Shown here piece by piece: positions 8,340-19,418 of a stretch of 64,000 nt of DNA (position 1 is its first letter; every line of letters starts with the position of its first letter). The notes under the pieces were generated by a model. It saw only the letters and a list, made by a program, of their open reading frames with translations. It ran no database searches and was not told the DNA's origin. Made by a program: the position numbers and the translations under genes. The DNA comes from Bradyrhizobium sp. LTSP849 (GTDB taxonomy: Bacteria > Pseudomonadota > Alphaproteobacteria > Rhizobiales > Xanthobacteraceae): assembly GCF_000938255.1 (NCBI RefSeq), contig NZ_JYMR01000020.1, forward strand, positions 1 through 64,000, read 5' to 3'.

Positions 8340-9146
8340 ATGACAAAGATGCATCGACCGAAATGGACCTCGATAACGGTGGGCGTGGCTTTCGCTGCCC
8401 TCGCCGGGATCGCCTCGGCCGCGGCCGCCGAGTGCCCGCGCAAGGACGCGCTGGGGACCTCGCGGGTCCTGAGCGTCGATGCGAAGACCACGCCGCGCGT
8501 GGGCCTGAAGAGCTTTCCGCAGACGCTGCCGCTCGCCGACCACGAGGTCGTATTGACCTTCGACGACGGCCCGCATCCCCCGACGACATCGAAGGTGCTG
8601 GCGGCGCTGGCGCAGGAATGCGTGCGCGCGACCTTCTTCCTGATCGGCCTGCACGCCTCCGAACACCCCGACATGGTCAAGCGCATCGCCCGCGAGGGCC
8701 ACACCATCGGCCACCACACCTGGTCGCATCCGTTCATGGCGCGAATCCCGTTCGACAAGGCGAAGGGCGAAATCGACCGCGGCATCGCCGCCGACGAGAC
8801 GGCACTGCACGGGGTGTCGACCACGACGCCCTCGACGCCGTTTTTCCGCTTTCCCTATTTTGAATCGACGCAGGCAGAGCTGGACCTGCTCCAGTCGCGC
8901 GGCATCGTCGTGTTTGGGGCTGATCTCTGGGCCAGCGACTGGAACGAGATGACGCCGGATGAGGAACTGAAGCTCATCACCGAGCGCCTCGCCGCCGCCG
9001 GCAAGGGTATCATCCTCTTCCACGATCCCAAGGCGCGCACGGCCGCGATCATGCCGGCTTTCCTGCGGTATTTGCGGGAGAACGGCTACCACATCGTTCA
9101 TGTGGTGCCGGCGGGCGCGGCCCAGAAGAACGCCGACGCGCGTTGA
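8340..9146 (+). CDS. Secreted polysaccharide deacetylase (NodB domain), copy 1
   Basis: A 268-residue exported protein. A signal peptide (positively charged start, hydrophobic core, SAAAA cleavage region near residue 30) precedes a NodB-type carbohydrate esterase 4 domain. Key residues are visible: TFDDGP at 73-78 (catalytic and metal Asp), the metal His pair in GHHTWSHP (His126 and His130), and the later FRFPYF and LFHD motifs. It should remove N-acetyl groups from an extracytoplasmic glycan. The start could also be 8289 or 8322; 8340 gives the most compact signal peptide. It is followed by a longer paralogue on the same strand. Confidence 0.85.
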   Translation: MTKMHRPKWTSITVGVAFAALAGIASAAAAECPRKDALGTSRVLSVDAKTTPRVGLKSFPQTLPLADHEVVLTFDDGPHPPTTSKVLAALAQECVRATFFLIGLHASEHPDMVKRIAREGHTIGHHTWSHPFMARIPFDKAKGEIDRGIAADETALHGVSTTTPSTPFFRFPYFESTQAELDLLQSRGIVVFGADLWASDWNEMTPDEELKLITERLAAAGKGIILFHDPKARTAAIMPAFLRYLRENGYHIVHVVPAGAAQKNADAR

Positions 9147-9310
9147 TGCCGGAATGTCACGCCGGCGCAAAATGGGGTGATTTGGGCCCTATTAACACTC
9201 TGTTCATGCTACCCCATGCAATGATGACAGAGGTCCCCAGCCTGAACCGTTTCGGGACGGCTCCGACCAACGAATATTGCGGCCATCGCGTGTGAGGGCA
9301 GACGAGATTC

Positions 9311-10564
9311 ATGATCGGCACTGGCGTTGCTTTCCGGACGCGATCGTGGACCGTCCTGCTTCTGGGGTTGTTGACCACGGCGTCGCCAGCGGCCTTCGCG
9401 GCCGACTGCCCCGGCCATCCGGACGCGCTCGGCACCTCCCGCACCATCGTCGTCGATCCGCACGAACATCCGCGCATCGGCACCATGCAGTACCGTGAGA
9501 CGCTGCCGCTGAAGGATCACGAGGTGGTCCTGACCTTCGACGACGGTCCGCTGCCGAAAAATTCCAACCAGGTGCTTCAGATCCTCGCGGACGAATGCAT
9601 CAAGGCGACCTTCTTCATCATCGGCGAACAGGCCAAGGCGAACCCGGAAGGCGTGCGCAAGCTGGTCGCGGCGGGCCATACCGTCGGCACCCACAGCATG
9701 ACCCATCCGCTGACGTTCAACAAAATGCCGCTCGACAAAGCCGAGGCGCAGATCAACGGCGGCATCGAGTGGACCTCGGCGGCGATGACCGATCCGTCCA
9801 AGCTCGCGCCGTTCTTCCGCATTCCCGGCCTGATGCGCGCCGAGGGCGTCGAAAACCTCCTGATCTCACGCGGCATCCAGGTCTGGAGCGCCGATTTCCC
9901 GGCCGACGATTGGCGTCATGTGTCGCCCGATCGCGTCTACCAGCTCGCGATCCAGCGGCTGGAGGCCAAGGGCAAGGGCATCTTGCTGCTGCACGACATC
10001 CAGGCCCGCACGGTGGCGGCGCTGCCAAAAATCATCCGCGACCTCAAGGCGCGCGGCTATCGCATCGTGCATGTGGTGCCCGCCACGGCCGACCGGCCGG
10101 CGACGCCGACCATGGCGGTGGAGTGGCTGTTGCATCCGCCGACGGAGACGACGCCGATCGCGCGCTGGCCAGCCGTGCCGAATTTCGTGTTCACGCAGAC
10201 CGAGAGGCTTCCCGCGCCCGGCTTGGCTGATCTCAACGCGCAAGCCGCGCACCAGCCGTTATTGCCGCGCAAGACCATCGCGCAGGCGGATGTCGCGGCA
10301 ACCCTGCCCGCGCCCGGCCGCGATCTCTTCGCGATCCCCGAAGGCTCGATCGAGGTGCTGCTGTCGACGACATTATCGCGGCGCGCAGCGACGCGGCTCG
10401 CCATGGCGGCCGAGACGCCTCATGCTGCCAAAGGCAAGGCGGCCAGGGTGCAGGCACGGCGGACGGCGCATGCTGCGCATGCCGTGCCGAAACACGTAAG
10501 CCAGGCCAAGGGCGCACCACCGCGCCCGACGCGGGTTGCCAGCCTGAAGAAGCGGGCGCAGTAA
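9311..10564 (+). CDS. Secreted polysaccharide deacetylase (NodB domain), copy 2 with basic tail
   Basis: A 417-residue paralogue of the preceding protein. Signal peptide about residues 1-31, then a NodB domain with TFDDGP at 75-80 and metal His128 and His132 (THSMTHP). The shared N-terminal motif CP...DALGTSR shows common ancestry with copy 1. After the domain ends near residue 265 there is an extra ~150-residue tail, Ala/Pro/Arg-rich and strongly basic at the end (KGKAARVQARRTAHAAHA), which may bind an acidic wall or outer-membrane polymer. The two genes probably arose by tandem duplication; a 160-base gap separates them, so separate promoters are possible. Confidence 0.85.
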   Translation: MIGTGVAFRTRSWTVLLLGLLTTASPAAFAADCPGHPDALGTSRTIVVDPHEHPRIGTMQYRETLPLKDHEVVLTFDDGPLPKNSNQVLQILADECIKATFFIIGEQAKANPEGVRKLVAAGHTVGTHSMTHPLTFNKMPLDKAEAQINGGIEWTSAAMTDPSKLAPFFRIPGLMRAEGVENLLISRGIQVWSADFPADDWRHVSPDRVYQLAIQRLEAKGKGILLLHDIQARTVAALPKIIRDLKARGYRIVHVVPATADRPATPTMAVEWLLHPPTETTPIARWPAVPNFVFTQTERLPAPGLADLNAQAAHQPLLPRKTIAQADVAATLPAPGRDLFAIPEGSIEVLLSTTLSRRAATRLAMAAETPHAAKGKAARVQARRTAHAAHAVPKHVSQAKGAPPRPTRVASLKKRAQ

Positions 10565-10586
10565 GCCTTGTTGCAGCAAGCCCTGT

Positions 10587-10961
10587 TTACTGCCGCATGA
10601 TGTTGGCGACGCAGAGCAGCACGATCAGCGCCAGGAAGAACAGGTCCATATAGGACTTGAGCTCGCCGTCGCGGCGCAGCCGTGCAACGTCGGTCACGAC
10701 CTGCTTGCGCGCGTTCGTCCCGCCGCTGCCGTCATTGATGGGGCCCTGAAGCCGCCGCACCTCGGATTCGAGCTTCTCGATCTTCTGGAAGAAATAGAAC
10801 GAGCGCAGCGTCGAGGCAGCGCGCATGGCGCTGTAGACCAGCACCAGGATCGCGAGCATCGCCCGGTTCGGATATTTCTCCATGAAGTTCAGGCTGAAAT
10901 AGACCATCGCCATGAACGCGAAGTTGGTCAGGAAGCGGTAGATGATGCTTAGAAAGGCCAT
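10587..10961 (-). CDS. Small membrane protein with two predicted helices ends and central coiled segment
   Basis: A 124-residue protein. Two N-terminal hydrophobic segments (about residues 3-22 and 33-48) are followed by a charged helix with coiled-coil character (QKIEKLESEVRRLQ), a Gly/Ser linker, and a last hydrophobic segment (about 106-121). This topology suggests an inner-membrane protein with a cytoplasmic or periplasmic helical loop. I do not recognise a family beyond conserved hypothetical. It is convergent with the deacetylase gene, with a 22-base gap. Confidence 0.65.
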   Translation of the reverse strand: MAFLSIIYRFLTNFAFMAMVYFSLNFMEKYPNRAMLAILVLVYSAMRAASTLRSFYFFQKIEKLESEVRRLQGPINDGSGGTNARKQVVTDVARLRRDGELKSYMDLFFLALIVLLCVANIMRQ

Positions 10962-11257
10962 ACTGGCTCCAGCCGAGAGAAGGCGCGCAACCGGAAGCGT
11001 GTTGCGAATTCGGGGACGTGGGATTCAGGCGGGAACAGCCAGCCTGGATGCCGCGCACGCCCGTCTACGCCAACTTTGTTTCAACAAAGATACCATCGCC
11101 CCTGCGCCGCCGCCTTTTAGCCACGCGTCGCCATAATGCAAGCGAGAGCATCGTCATCGGGCTGTCCCAGGCTCGCCACGAGGCCCGCTGCGGCTCGATG
11201 GAGATTCCGCGGAAGCTACGGTAGACTGCTCGCTGCCACCGCATGTGGGGTCTGCCG
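10962..11257. other. Intergenic stretch with a small perfect palindrome
   Basis: About 296 bases between divergent genes with no convincing coding frame. A perfect inverted repeat CTTTGTT-TC-AACAAAG lies at 11074-11089; it is short but AT-rich in a GC-rich background and so may be a regulator site or part of a promoter. Confidence 0.4.
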
Positions 11258-11515
11258 ATGCCGAAAAAGGGAATCACGGGCCACGACGATTGGGTCCTGA
11301 CCGAGGCGCTTGCGACCGCGCTGGTCGCGCTGGAGCAGCTCGAGGCGAAGCACCAGCCGAGCGCGCATATGGACGACATCCGGAAGATGCTGGCGAATGG
11401 CAAGGAACCAGCCGCCGTGAGCCTGCACCTGGCCCAGGCCAAATGCCGCCTGTTCCCGGAGGCGGATCCGCTCGATATCTACAAAGAGTACGGGATCGGC
11501 GATGAGTATGGCTGA
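11258..11515 (+). CDS. Small hypothetical protein (85 aa)
   Basis: An 85-residue, predicted helical, cytoplasmic protein beginning MPKKGITGHDD. The in-frame ATG at 11243 is possible, but 11258 is better placed after a GGGG-containing site. The centre (LATALVALEQLEAKHQPSAHMDDIRKML) is amphipathic helix and there is an SLHLAQAKCRLFP segment near the C-terminus. No known domain is recognised. It converges with the livF-like gene. Confidence 0.55.
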   Translation: MPKKGITGHDDWVLTEALATALVALEQLEAKHQPSAHMDDIRKMLANGKEPAAVSLHLAQAKCRLFPEADPLDIYKEYGIGDEYG

Positions 11516-11587
11516 GGAGCCCCGCCCTCGCCGGGAGCTTGATCTCATTTCGCGCAGTTTCAATGGTTTAGCAGCAGGAATTGGCAA

Positions 11588-12286
11588 TCACAGCCCGACG
11601 AAGCGTTCGACGCTGGCGGCATCGCGCTCAAGCGCGACACTGTCGCCGCTCCACACGGTGCGGCCCTTCTCCAGGACGTAATGGTGATCGGCGAGCCGCT
11701 TCAGCGCCGCCATGTTCTTGTCGATCAGCAGGATCGACTGTCCCTGCGCCTTCAGCGCCGCGATGCAGCGCCAAATCTCGCCGCGGATGATCGGGGCGAG
11801 GCCCTCGGTCGCTTCGTCGAGGATCAGGAGTTTTGGGTTGGTCATCAGCGCACGGCCGATGGCGAGCATTTGTTGCTCGCCGCCGGAGAGCGTCCCGGCA
11901 TATTGCTTCGCCCGTTCCCCCAGTCGCGGAAACAGCCGGTAGATCCGCTGCTCGGTCCATGGTTCGGCGCGCCCGGCACGATTGGCCGCGGTCGCGACCA
12001 GGTTCTCGCGCACGGTCAGGGTCGGGAAGACCAGACGCCCCTCCGGTACCAGTCCGATGCCGCGCCGCGCGATCGCCTCCGGAGCAGCGCGCCCAATCGG
12101 TTGACCGTCGAAGCTCACGCCTTCACCGGGCGACAGCAGCCCCATGATGGCCCGCACGGTCGTCGTCTTTCCCATGCCGTTACGCCCGAGCAAGGTAACG
12201 ATCTTGCCGTCCGGCACCTCCAGATTGACATCGAACAGCACCTGGCTCGTACCGTATGCCGCGCGGACGTTGCAGAGCTTTAGCAT
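11588..12286 (-). CDS. livF: Branched-chain amino acid-type ABC transporter ATPase (LivF)
   Basis: A 232-residue ABC ATPase. Walker A GRNGMGKTT at about 34-42, signature LSGGEQQ near 134-140, and Walker B LLILDE near 154-159 are intact. Sequence and length match LivF of high-affinity branched-chain amino acid-type importers. Its start overlaps the stop of the livG-like gene by a few bases (ATGA), so the two are translationally coupled. It is the last gene of an eight-gene operon whose enzymes point to an aromatic amine or related carboxylate as substrate and not necessarily to leucine. Confidence 0.9.
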   Translation of the reverse strand: MLKLCNVRAAYGTSQVLFDVNLEVPDGKIVTLLGRNGMGKTTTVRAIMGLLSPGEGVSFDGQPIGRAAPEAIARRGIGLVPEGRLVFPTLTVRENLVATAANRAGRAEPWTEQRIYRLFPRLGERAKQYAGTLSGGEQQMLAIGRALMTNPKLLILDEATEGLAPIIRGEIWRCIAALKAQGQSILLIDKNMAALKRLADHHYVLEKGRTVWSGDSVALERDAASVERFVGL

Positions 12287-13038
12287 CAGTCGCCGTCCTC
12301 GCCGAGATAGGCAGTCCGGACAGCCGGGTTCGCCCGGACGTCGTCGCTGCTGCCCGTGGCCATCACCCGCCCATAAACCAACACCGAGATGCGGTCCGCC
12401 AATGCGAACACCGCATCCATATCGTGTTCGACCAACACCATGGTGACCCGTCCCTTGAGCCTGCGCAGCAACGCCACCATGTGTTGGCTTTCCACGAAGC
12501 TCAGGCCGGCCATCGGCTCGTCGAGCAGGAGCAGTGACGGGCGAGTGGCAAGCGCCACCGCAAGTTCGAGCTGCTTGCGTTCGCCATGCGCGAGATCAGC
12601 CACGCGCACCGAAGCGCTCGCGGCGAGGCCGACGTCCTGAAGAAACTGCGTTGCCTGCGCATGCGCATCAGGATCGCTCCGCGCGTCGGCGAAGAAACGG
12701 AAGCTGTGACCGCGTTGGACCTGCACCGCCAATGTGACATTGTCCAGGACGGTTTCGTCCGGCAGCAGTTGGGTAATCTGGAAAGTCCGGGCGAGACCAC
12801 GCCCTACCCGCTCCCAAGGCGGCAGCGTGCCGATCTCGTGGCCGTCGAGCAGAATGGCGCCGGCGTCATGACGCAACTCGCCCGCCACCTGGTTGAGCAA
12901 CGTGGTCTTGCCTGCGCCGTTGGGACCAATGATCGCATGCAGTTCACCCGGCGATATCGCCAATGAGACATCATCGGTCGCCGTCAGGCCGCCGAACCTT
13001 TTGCACACCCCTCGCAGTTCGAGCATCGGCGACGTCAT
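12286..13038 (-). CDS. livG: Branched-chain amino acid-type ABC transporter ATPase (LivG)
   Basis: A 250-residue ABC ATPase: Walker A GPNGAGKTT near 37-45, a LivG-type Q-loop region (GLARTFQIT), a slightly variant signature (LAHGERKQLE in place of LSGGQ) near 150-160, and Walker B LLLLDEP. The His switch is in LVEHDMD. The frame continues open to 13443, but the correct start is the ATG at 13036-13038, which overlaps the livM stop in an ATGA arrangement. It pairs with the LivF protein to drive the importer. Confidence 0.9.
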   Translation of the reverse strand: MTSPMLELRGVCKRFGGLTATDDVSLAISPGELHAIIGPNGAGKTTLLNQVAGELRHDAGAILLDGHEIGTLPPWERVGRGLARTFQITQLLPDETVLDNVTLAVQVQRGHSFRFFADARSDPDAHAQATQFLQDVGLAASASVRVADLAHGERKQLELAVALATRPSLLLLDEPMAGLSFVESQHMVALLRRLKGRVTMVLVEHDMDAVFALADRISVLVYGRVMATGSSDDVRANPAVRTAYLGEDGD

Positions 13039-14054
13039 CGGCCACTCGCTCGATCGAGCAACGCGGAGAGGCCTCCCCGTGTGGTCATCACGACCGCCAG
13101 CAGGATGATGCCGAGATAGAATTGCCAGTTCTCGGTATAGGCCGCGAGCGCGGTCTCCAGCGCAAGCATCGCAGCCGCGCCCAGAATCGGACCGAAAAGC
13201 GTTCCGGCGCCGCCGAGGATGACCATCATCATCAGTTCGCCCGATTTGGTCCAATGCATCATGTCCGGGCTGACAAAGCGCAAATAGTTCGCCATCAGCG
13301 CCCCTGCGAGAGCCGCGCCAGCCCCCGCAATCACGAACGCAACCAGGCGGTAGCGATAAGGCGCGATGCCGATCGCCATCATGCGGCGCTCGTTCTGCCG
13401 AAGTCCCGACAGCACGGCCCCAAATCTGGAACGCACCAGGCACCAGGTGAGGACGAGCCAGCCGACAGCCAGCGTCAGACAGATCAGGTAGTAGCTGATA
13501 TCGTCGCGAGCATCGACGAACGGAACGACGTCGCGCCGGCGCATCATCAATCCGTCGTCGCCGCCATAGGTCTTCAGTGACACGAACAGGAAGAACAGCA
13601 TCTGCGCGAATGCAAGCGTGATCATAATGAACGGCACGCCCCTCGTCCGGAGCGACAGGCTGCCGATCACCGCTGCCGTCGCCGCGCCGATCAGCACGGC
13701 CGCCAGCAGAGCGACCGCCAGATTGTCGGTGCCCGGCACCAGAGCGAGAAAGGCGCTGCGCTGGGCGGAATGTTGGTACAGGATGCCAAGCACATAGCCG
13801 CCAACGCCAAAGAACGCTGCGTGGCCGAAGGTAACCATCCCGCCGTAACCCAGAATGAGGTTCAGGCTCATCGCGGCGATCGCATAGATCAGCACCTGCG
13901 TCGCAAAGCCCGTCACCGACGGCATGTGCAACGCGGTCGCGCCAGCGGGCACCAAAGCCAGGATTGCGACCGCAATCACGAAGATGACGATACGCGACAT
14001 GGGGAAAGCGTATGTCCGTCCCGAGCGCCGCGCTTCCAGCGTATCCGACGTCAT
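13035..14054 (-). CDS. livM: ABC transporter permease (LivM)
   Basis: A 339-residue permease with about nine to ten hydrophobic segments. It carries the characteristic LivM motifs SLNLILGYGGMVTFGHAAFF after the first helices and the coupling-helix region SRFGAVLSGLRQNERRM near residue 210. The first 19 residues are hydrophilic, so the second Met (MSRIVIF) is an alternative start, but the ATG at 14054 overlaps the livH stop by four bases, typical of this operon. Together with LivH it forms the transmembrane channel. Confidence 0.9.
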   Translation of the reverse strand: MTSDTLEARRSGRTYAFPMSRIVIFVIAVAILALVPAGATALHMPSVTGFATQVLIYAIAAMSLNLILGYGGMVTFGHAAFFGVGGYVLGILYQHSAQRSAFLALVPGTDNLAVALLAAVLIGAATAAVIGSLSLRTRGVPFIMITLAFAQMLFFLFVSLKTYGGDDGLMMRRRDVVPFVDARDDISYYLICLTLAVGWLVLTWCLVRSRFGAVLSGLRQNERRMMAIGIAPYRYRLVAFVIAGAGAALAGALMANYLRFVSPDMMHWTKSGELMMMVILGGAGTLFGPILGAAAMLALETALAAYTENWQFYLGIILLAVVMTTRGGLSALLDRASGR

Positions 14055-14962
14055 GACTTCTCCGCGAGAAGATCCTGCGAGCGCATCAACAGCACGAGCG
14101 CCATCAGGAGATAGATGCTGATCGCCGACATGCCGCTCGCCAGTGCGTCGGCGTTGGAGCCGTCCATGATCTGGCGGAACAGCGTCGGCAGGAAGGCCCG
14201 CGACAGCGTGTCCACGAGGCCCGCAGCGATGGCGCCGAAGAAGGCGCCGCGCACCGAACCGAGGCCGCCGATCACGACGACCACAAACGCCAGGATCAGG
14301 ACCTGCTCACCCATCCCGACCTGGACCGAGGTGATCGGCCCAGCGATCACGCCCGCGAGCCCGGCCAGCAGCGCACCGATGCCGAATACGGCGGTATAGA
14401 GCAGCGCGACATTCACGCCGAGCGCGCGGACCATCTGGCGATGCGTCGCGCCCGCACGCACCAGCATGCCGATGCGGGTCCCGTGGATCATTGCAAACAA
14501 TCCCGCGGCGACGGTGGCCCCGACCGCGATGACCAGCAGGCGGTAGACCGGATAGGTCAGCCCGGGCAGCAGCGTGACTGATCCGGACAGCGCCGGCGGC
14601 ATCGCAACGAACAACGGCTGGCGGCCGAGCAGCATGTTGGCGCCCTGGTTGATGATCAAGACCAGAGCGAAGGTCGCCAGCACCTGATCGAGATGATTTC
14701 GCGCGTAGAGACGCCGCACCACGGCAAATTCGATGACGATCCCGCCCAGCGCCGCCGCGGCAAGTCCGCCCACCAGCGCGAGCCAGACCGACCCGGTGCG
14801 GACAGCCGTCAACGCCGCCGCATAGGCGCCGATCATGTAGAGCGAACCATGCGCGAGATTGATCACGCCCATGATCCCGAAAATCAGGGTAAGTCCGGCG
14901 GACATCAGGAACAGCGTCAGGCCGAACTGCACGCCGTTGAGTATCTGCTCCAGGATGATCAT
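14051..14962 (-). CDS. livH: ABC transporter permease (LivH)
   Basis: A 303-residue permease with about eight hydrophobic segments. LivH hallmarks are visible: LTLIFGIMGVINLAHG near residues 24-40 and the coupling region RAGATHRQMVRALGVN near 178-193, then GLGSVRGAF. It directly overlaps livM. Upstream lies the periplasmic binding protein gene, 73 bases away, so the importer is complete. Confidence 0.9.
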   Translation of the reverse strand: MIILEQILNGVQFGLTLFLMSAGLTLIFGIMGVINLAHGSLYMIGAYAAALTAVRTGSVWLALVGGLAAAALGGIVIEFAVVRRLYARNHLDQVLATFALVLIINQGANMLLGRQPLFVAMPPALSGSVTLLPGLTYPVYRLLVIAVGATVAAGLFAMIHGTRIGMLVRAGATHRQMVRALGVNVALLYTAVFGIGALLAGLAGVIAGPITSVQVGMGEQVLILAFVVVVIGGLGSVRGAFFGAIAAGLVDTLSRAFLPTLFRQIMDGSNADALASGMSAISIYLLMALVLLMRSQDLLAEKS

Positions 14963-15034
14963 GCGGCAATCCGCGTCAGGTTCGACGTAACGGGACAGTC
15001 AAGCGGCGCGCGTGACATGCGCGGCCGCCGGCGA

Positions 15035-16210
15035 TCAGAATTTGCACTCCTTTGCGTAAGCATCACCGTGATCCGAAAGGATCTTGCTTTTGGTCACGAG
15101 CGCGAGCTTGCCGTCTGCGCCCTTCTCGACCTTCAAGGCGTACCAGTCCTGAACGGGATGCCGGTTCGGGCCGAACTTGAAGCTGCCGCGTACGGACTGA
15201 AAGTCGGCCTTCATCATGGCCTGACGAAACGCGTTGGCATCATCCAGCTTCCCGCCGACGCCTTTCAGCGCGGCGCCGATCGCCATCGCCGTGTCGTATC
15301 CCTGGCTCGCATAATAGGTCGCCGGTCGGTGATAGGCCTGTTCCCAGGCCGCCACGAATGCCTTGTTCGCGGGATTGTCGAAGTCCGAATTCCAGTGCGA
15401 CGTGACGTTGACGCCAAGCGCTGCATCGCCCACGACCGAGAGCGTCACAGCGTCGAGCGATGGCGCCGCGACCACCATCGGGATCTTGTCCGTCAGGCCG
15501 GCCTGCTGGTACTGACGCAGAAACGCGATGCCCAGCCCCCCGGGCTCGAACTGGAAAACCGCTTCCGGACCGGCTGCCCGGATCTGAGCGAACTCGGCGG
15601 CGAAGTCGGTCTGATCGAGACGCGTGAAACTCTCGCCGGCGACCTTGCCTTTGTAGAAGCGCTTGAAGCCTTCGAGCGCATCCTTGCCGGCCTGATAGTT
15701 GGCGGCCACCAGGTAGACGCTCTTGTATCCGAGCTGGTTGGCAAGCTGGCCCGCGCTCTCGTGCAGCGAGTCATTCTGCCACGATACGACGAAGTAGTTG
15801 GGGTGGCACTCCTTGCCCGCAAAGGTCGATGGTCCCGCATTGGGGCTGACGTAGAATGCGCCGGCGTCGAGCACGTCGGGAACGGTGGCACCCGCGACGT
15901 TGGAAAACACGATGCCCGTGAAGATCTTGACCTTGTCGTTCTTCAGCAAGCGATCGACGATCTGCTTGCCCTGCCCCGGCTTGGCGCCGTCGTCCTCGAC
16001 GATGGTCTGCACCGGCACCCCGCCGAGCTTGCCGCCTCCCAATTGGACCGCAAGCGCAATGCCGTCGCGGATATCCTGGCCGAGATAGCCGCCCGGACCG
16101 GACAGCGAGGTGATGACGCCAATCTTGACCTCATCCTGCGCGGACGCCGGTGCCGCCCAGGCGGCCTGCACAGCCAGAACCGCCATGGCGGCAACGTTGA
16201 AGCTCTTCAT
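15035..16210 (-). CDS. Periplasmic substrate-binding protein of Liv-type ABC importer
   Basis: A 391-residue exported protein with a signal peptide (MKSFNVAAMAVLAVQAAWAAPASA, cut near residue 24) and a type I periplasmic binding fold (VKIGVITSLSGPGGYLGQD at the mature start). Related proteins bind branched-chain amino acids, amides or aromatic acids. Because the gene is immediately followed upstream by a 3-hydroxyanthranilate dioxygenase gene and a dehydrogenase gene in the same operon, an anthranilate-, kynurenine- or related aromatic substrate is the best inference. The second dimer-lobe motifs (GYDTAMAIGAALKG) are intact. Confidence 0.85.
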   Translation of the reverse strand: MKSFNVAAMAVLAVQAAWAAPASAQDEVKIGVITSLSGPGGYLGQDIRDGIALAVQLGGGKLGGVPVQTIVEDDGAKPGQGKQIVDRLLKNDKVKIFTGIVFSNVAGATVPDVLDAGAFYVSPNAGPSTFAGKECHPNYFVVSWQNDSLHESAGQLANQLGYKSVYLVAANYQAGKDALEGFKRFYKGKVAGESFTRLDQTDFAAEFAQIRAAGPEAVFQFEPGGLGIAFLRQYQQAGLTDKIPMVVAAPSLDAVTLSVVGDAALGVNVTSHWNSDFDNPANKAFVAAWEQAYHRPATYYASQGYDTAMAIGAALKGVGGKLDDANAFRQAMMKADFQSVRGSFKFGPNRHPVQDWYALKVEKGADGKLALVTKSKILSDHGDAYAKECKF

Positions 16211-16238
16211 GTGATCCCCCGTGTTGTCCCGAACGCGC

Positions 16239-17814
<1,576 letters not shown>

Positions 17815-17868
17815 GGCTGTTCGATCCTTATCGATCTTTGCCCGCCCCGCGATCCCCGGTGAGGCGCC

Positions 17869-19314
17869 TTATGTGAGCCGATGCGACACGTTCTTCACGA
17901 TCGTGTAATGCGACAGACCTTCGGCACCGCCTTCGCGGCCGAACCCGCTCTCCTTCACGCCACCAAACGGCGTTTCGGCGACGGACGCCTCCAGGGTGTT
18001 GATGGAGAAATTGCCGACCTCGACATCCTCGGCGAGACGATCCGCGTTGCGCGCAGAGTTGGTGAATGCGTAGGCAGCAAGCCCGAACGGCAGTGCGTTC
18101 GCCTTGGCAATGGCGTCGTCCAGCGTCTCCACGGGATTGATCAGGGCCAGCGGGCCGAACGGCTCCTCGCGCATCGCTCTGGCGTCATCCGGCACGTCCG
18201 CAAGCACGGTCGGCGCGAAGAAATAGCCGCGATTGCCGAGCCGTTCGCCGCCGGCGAGAACCCTGGCGCCCTTCGCCCTGGCATCGGCCACCAGCATTTC
18301 CATCGCCTCCACCCGGCGGCCATTGGCCAGCGGTCCCATCTCCGTGGCCTCATCGAGACCGCGCCCAACCGTGATCGCCTTCGCCTTCTCCGCGAATGCC
18401 TTGGCGAAGCGCTCATAGAGAGGCTGCTGCACGAAGAACCGCGTCGGCGAGGTGCAGACTTGCCCAGCGTTTCTGAACTTGCGCACCGCTGACATGATTG
18501 CGGTCTCGACCGGATCGACGTCGTCGCAAACGATGACCGGTGCGTGCCCACCCAATTCCATCAACACCGGTTTCGCGTGGCGTCCCGCCATCTCGGTCAG
18601 TCTCTTGCCGACGGCAGTCGAGCCGGTGAAAGCCACCAGCCGGATCGGATCCTGCGGAATGAGGTATTCCGAAATATCGGACGGCACACCGAAGACGAGG
18701 TTGAGGACACCCGCGGGCAAGCCTGCATCGTGAAAGGCCCTTGCAATGTGCAGCGCGCCCGCCGGCGTCTCTTCGGCCGCTTTCAGAATGATGGAACAGC
18801 CCGCCGCGAGCGCTCCGCCGATCTTGCGCGCGGGCTGGCTCATCGGGAAATTCCACGGAGAGAACGCCGCGACGACCCCGATCGGCCGGTGGACGACGAT
18901 GTACTTGATCCCCGGTTCGCTCGGGATCACCCGGCCATAGGTGCGCTGCCCTTCGCCGGCGTCCCACTCGAAAAACTCGCAGCCCCGGATTACCTCGAGA
19001 CGCGCCTGGGCGATCGGCTTGCCATGCTCGAGTGTGATCGCGAATGCGATCTCCTCGATCCGCTCGCGCATCAGCGCGGCCGCCTTTCGGATGATCTCCC
19101 CTCGCCTGGCCGGCGACGTCTTGCTCCAGACCTTGAGGCCATCCGCCGCGGCTGCGATCGCGTCGTCGAGATCAGATCGCGAAGCTGCCGGAATGGCTCC
19201 GATCACGCTCTCATCGGCTGGATTGAACACGGGCTGACCGGGCGTGCCCCGTCGCCAGGAGCCGCCGATATAGAGTTGAAGATCGGGATACTGGAGCATT
19301 GGGCGCCTCGACAT
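17869..19314 (-). CDS. NAD(P)-dependent aldehyde dehydrogenase
   Basis: A 481-residue aldehyde dehydrogenase. Catalytic features are present: SPWNFPM (oxyanion Asn), the Glu of LMELGGHAP near 255, and the nucleophile Cys in NAGQVCTSPT near 289; the NAD site GSTAVGK is at about 231. Length and motifs resemble the succinate-semialdehyde/aminomuconate-semialdehyde group. In this operon the obvious role is oxidising a muconic semialdehyde formed after ring cleavage. It is the first gene of the operon and its start faces the LysR gene. The second Met (19299) is an alternative start. Confidence 0.9.
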   Translation of the reverse strand: MSRRPMLQYPDLQLYIGGSWRRGTPGQPVFNPADESVIGAIPAASRSDLDDAIAAAADGLKVWSKTSPARRGEIIRKAAALMRERIEEIAFAITLEHGKPIAQARLEVIRGCEFFEWDAGEGQRTYGRVIPSEPGIKYIVVHRPIGVVAAFSPWNFPMSQPARKIGGALAAGCSIILKAAEETPAGALHIARAFHDAGLPAGVLNLVFGVPSDISEYLIPQDPIRLVAFTGSTAVGKRLTEMAGRHAKPVLMELGGHAPVIVCDDVDPVETAIMSAVRKFRNAGQVCTSPTRFFVQQPLYERFAKAFAEKAKAITVGRGLDEATEMGPLANGRRVEAMEMLVADARAKGARVLAGGERLGNRGYFFAPTVLADVPDDARAMREEPFGPLALINPVETLDDAIAKANALPFGLAAYAFTNSARNADRLAEDVEVGNFSINTLEASVAETPFGGVKESGFGREGGAEGLSHYTIVKNVSHRLT

Positions 19315-19418
19315 CGGTCAGACCAGCATGGATCGAAAGATGTCCCGCGCGGAGCGGCCGATCCATGTCGTGACGCGATTAAGGGGCACTGGCGTCTAGG
19401 CGGCAATCGCTATAATTA

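Noticed and set aside
13039..13443. Upstream extension of the livG frame
   Set aside because: Opposite-frame reading through livM; the true start overlaps the livM stop.
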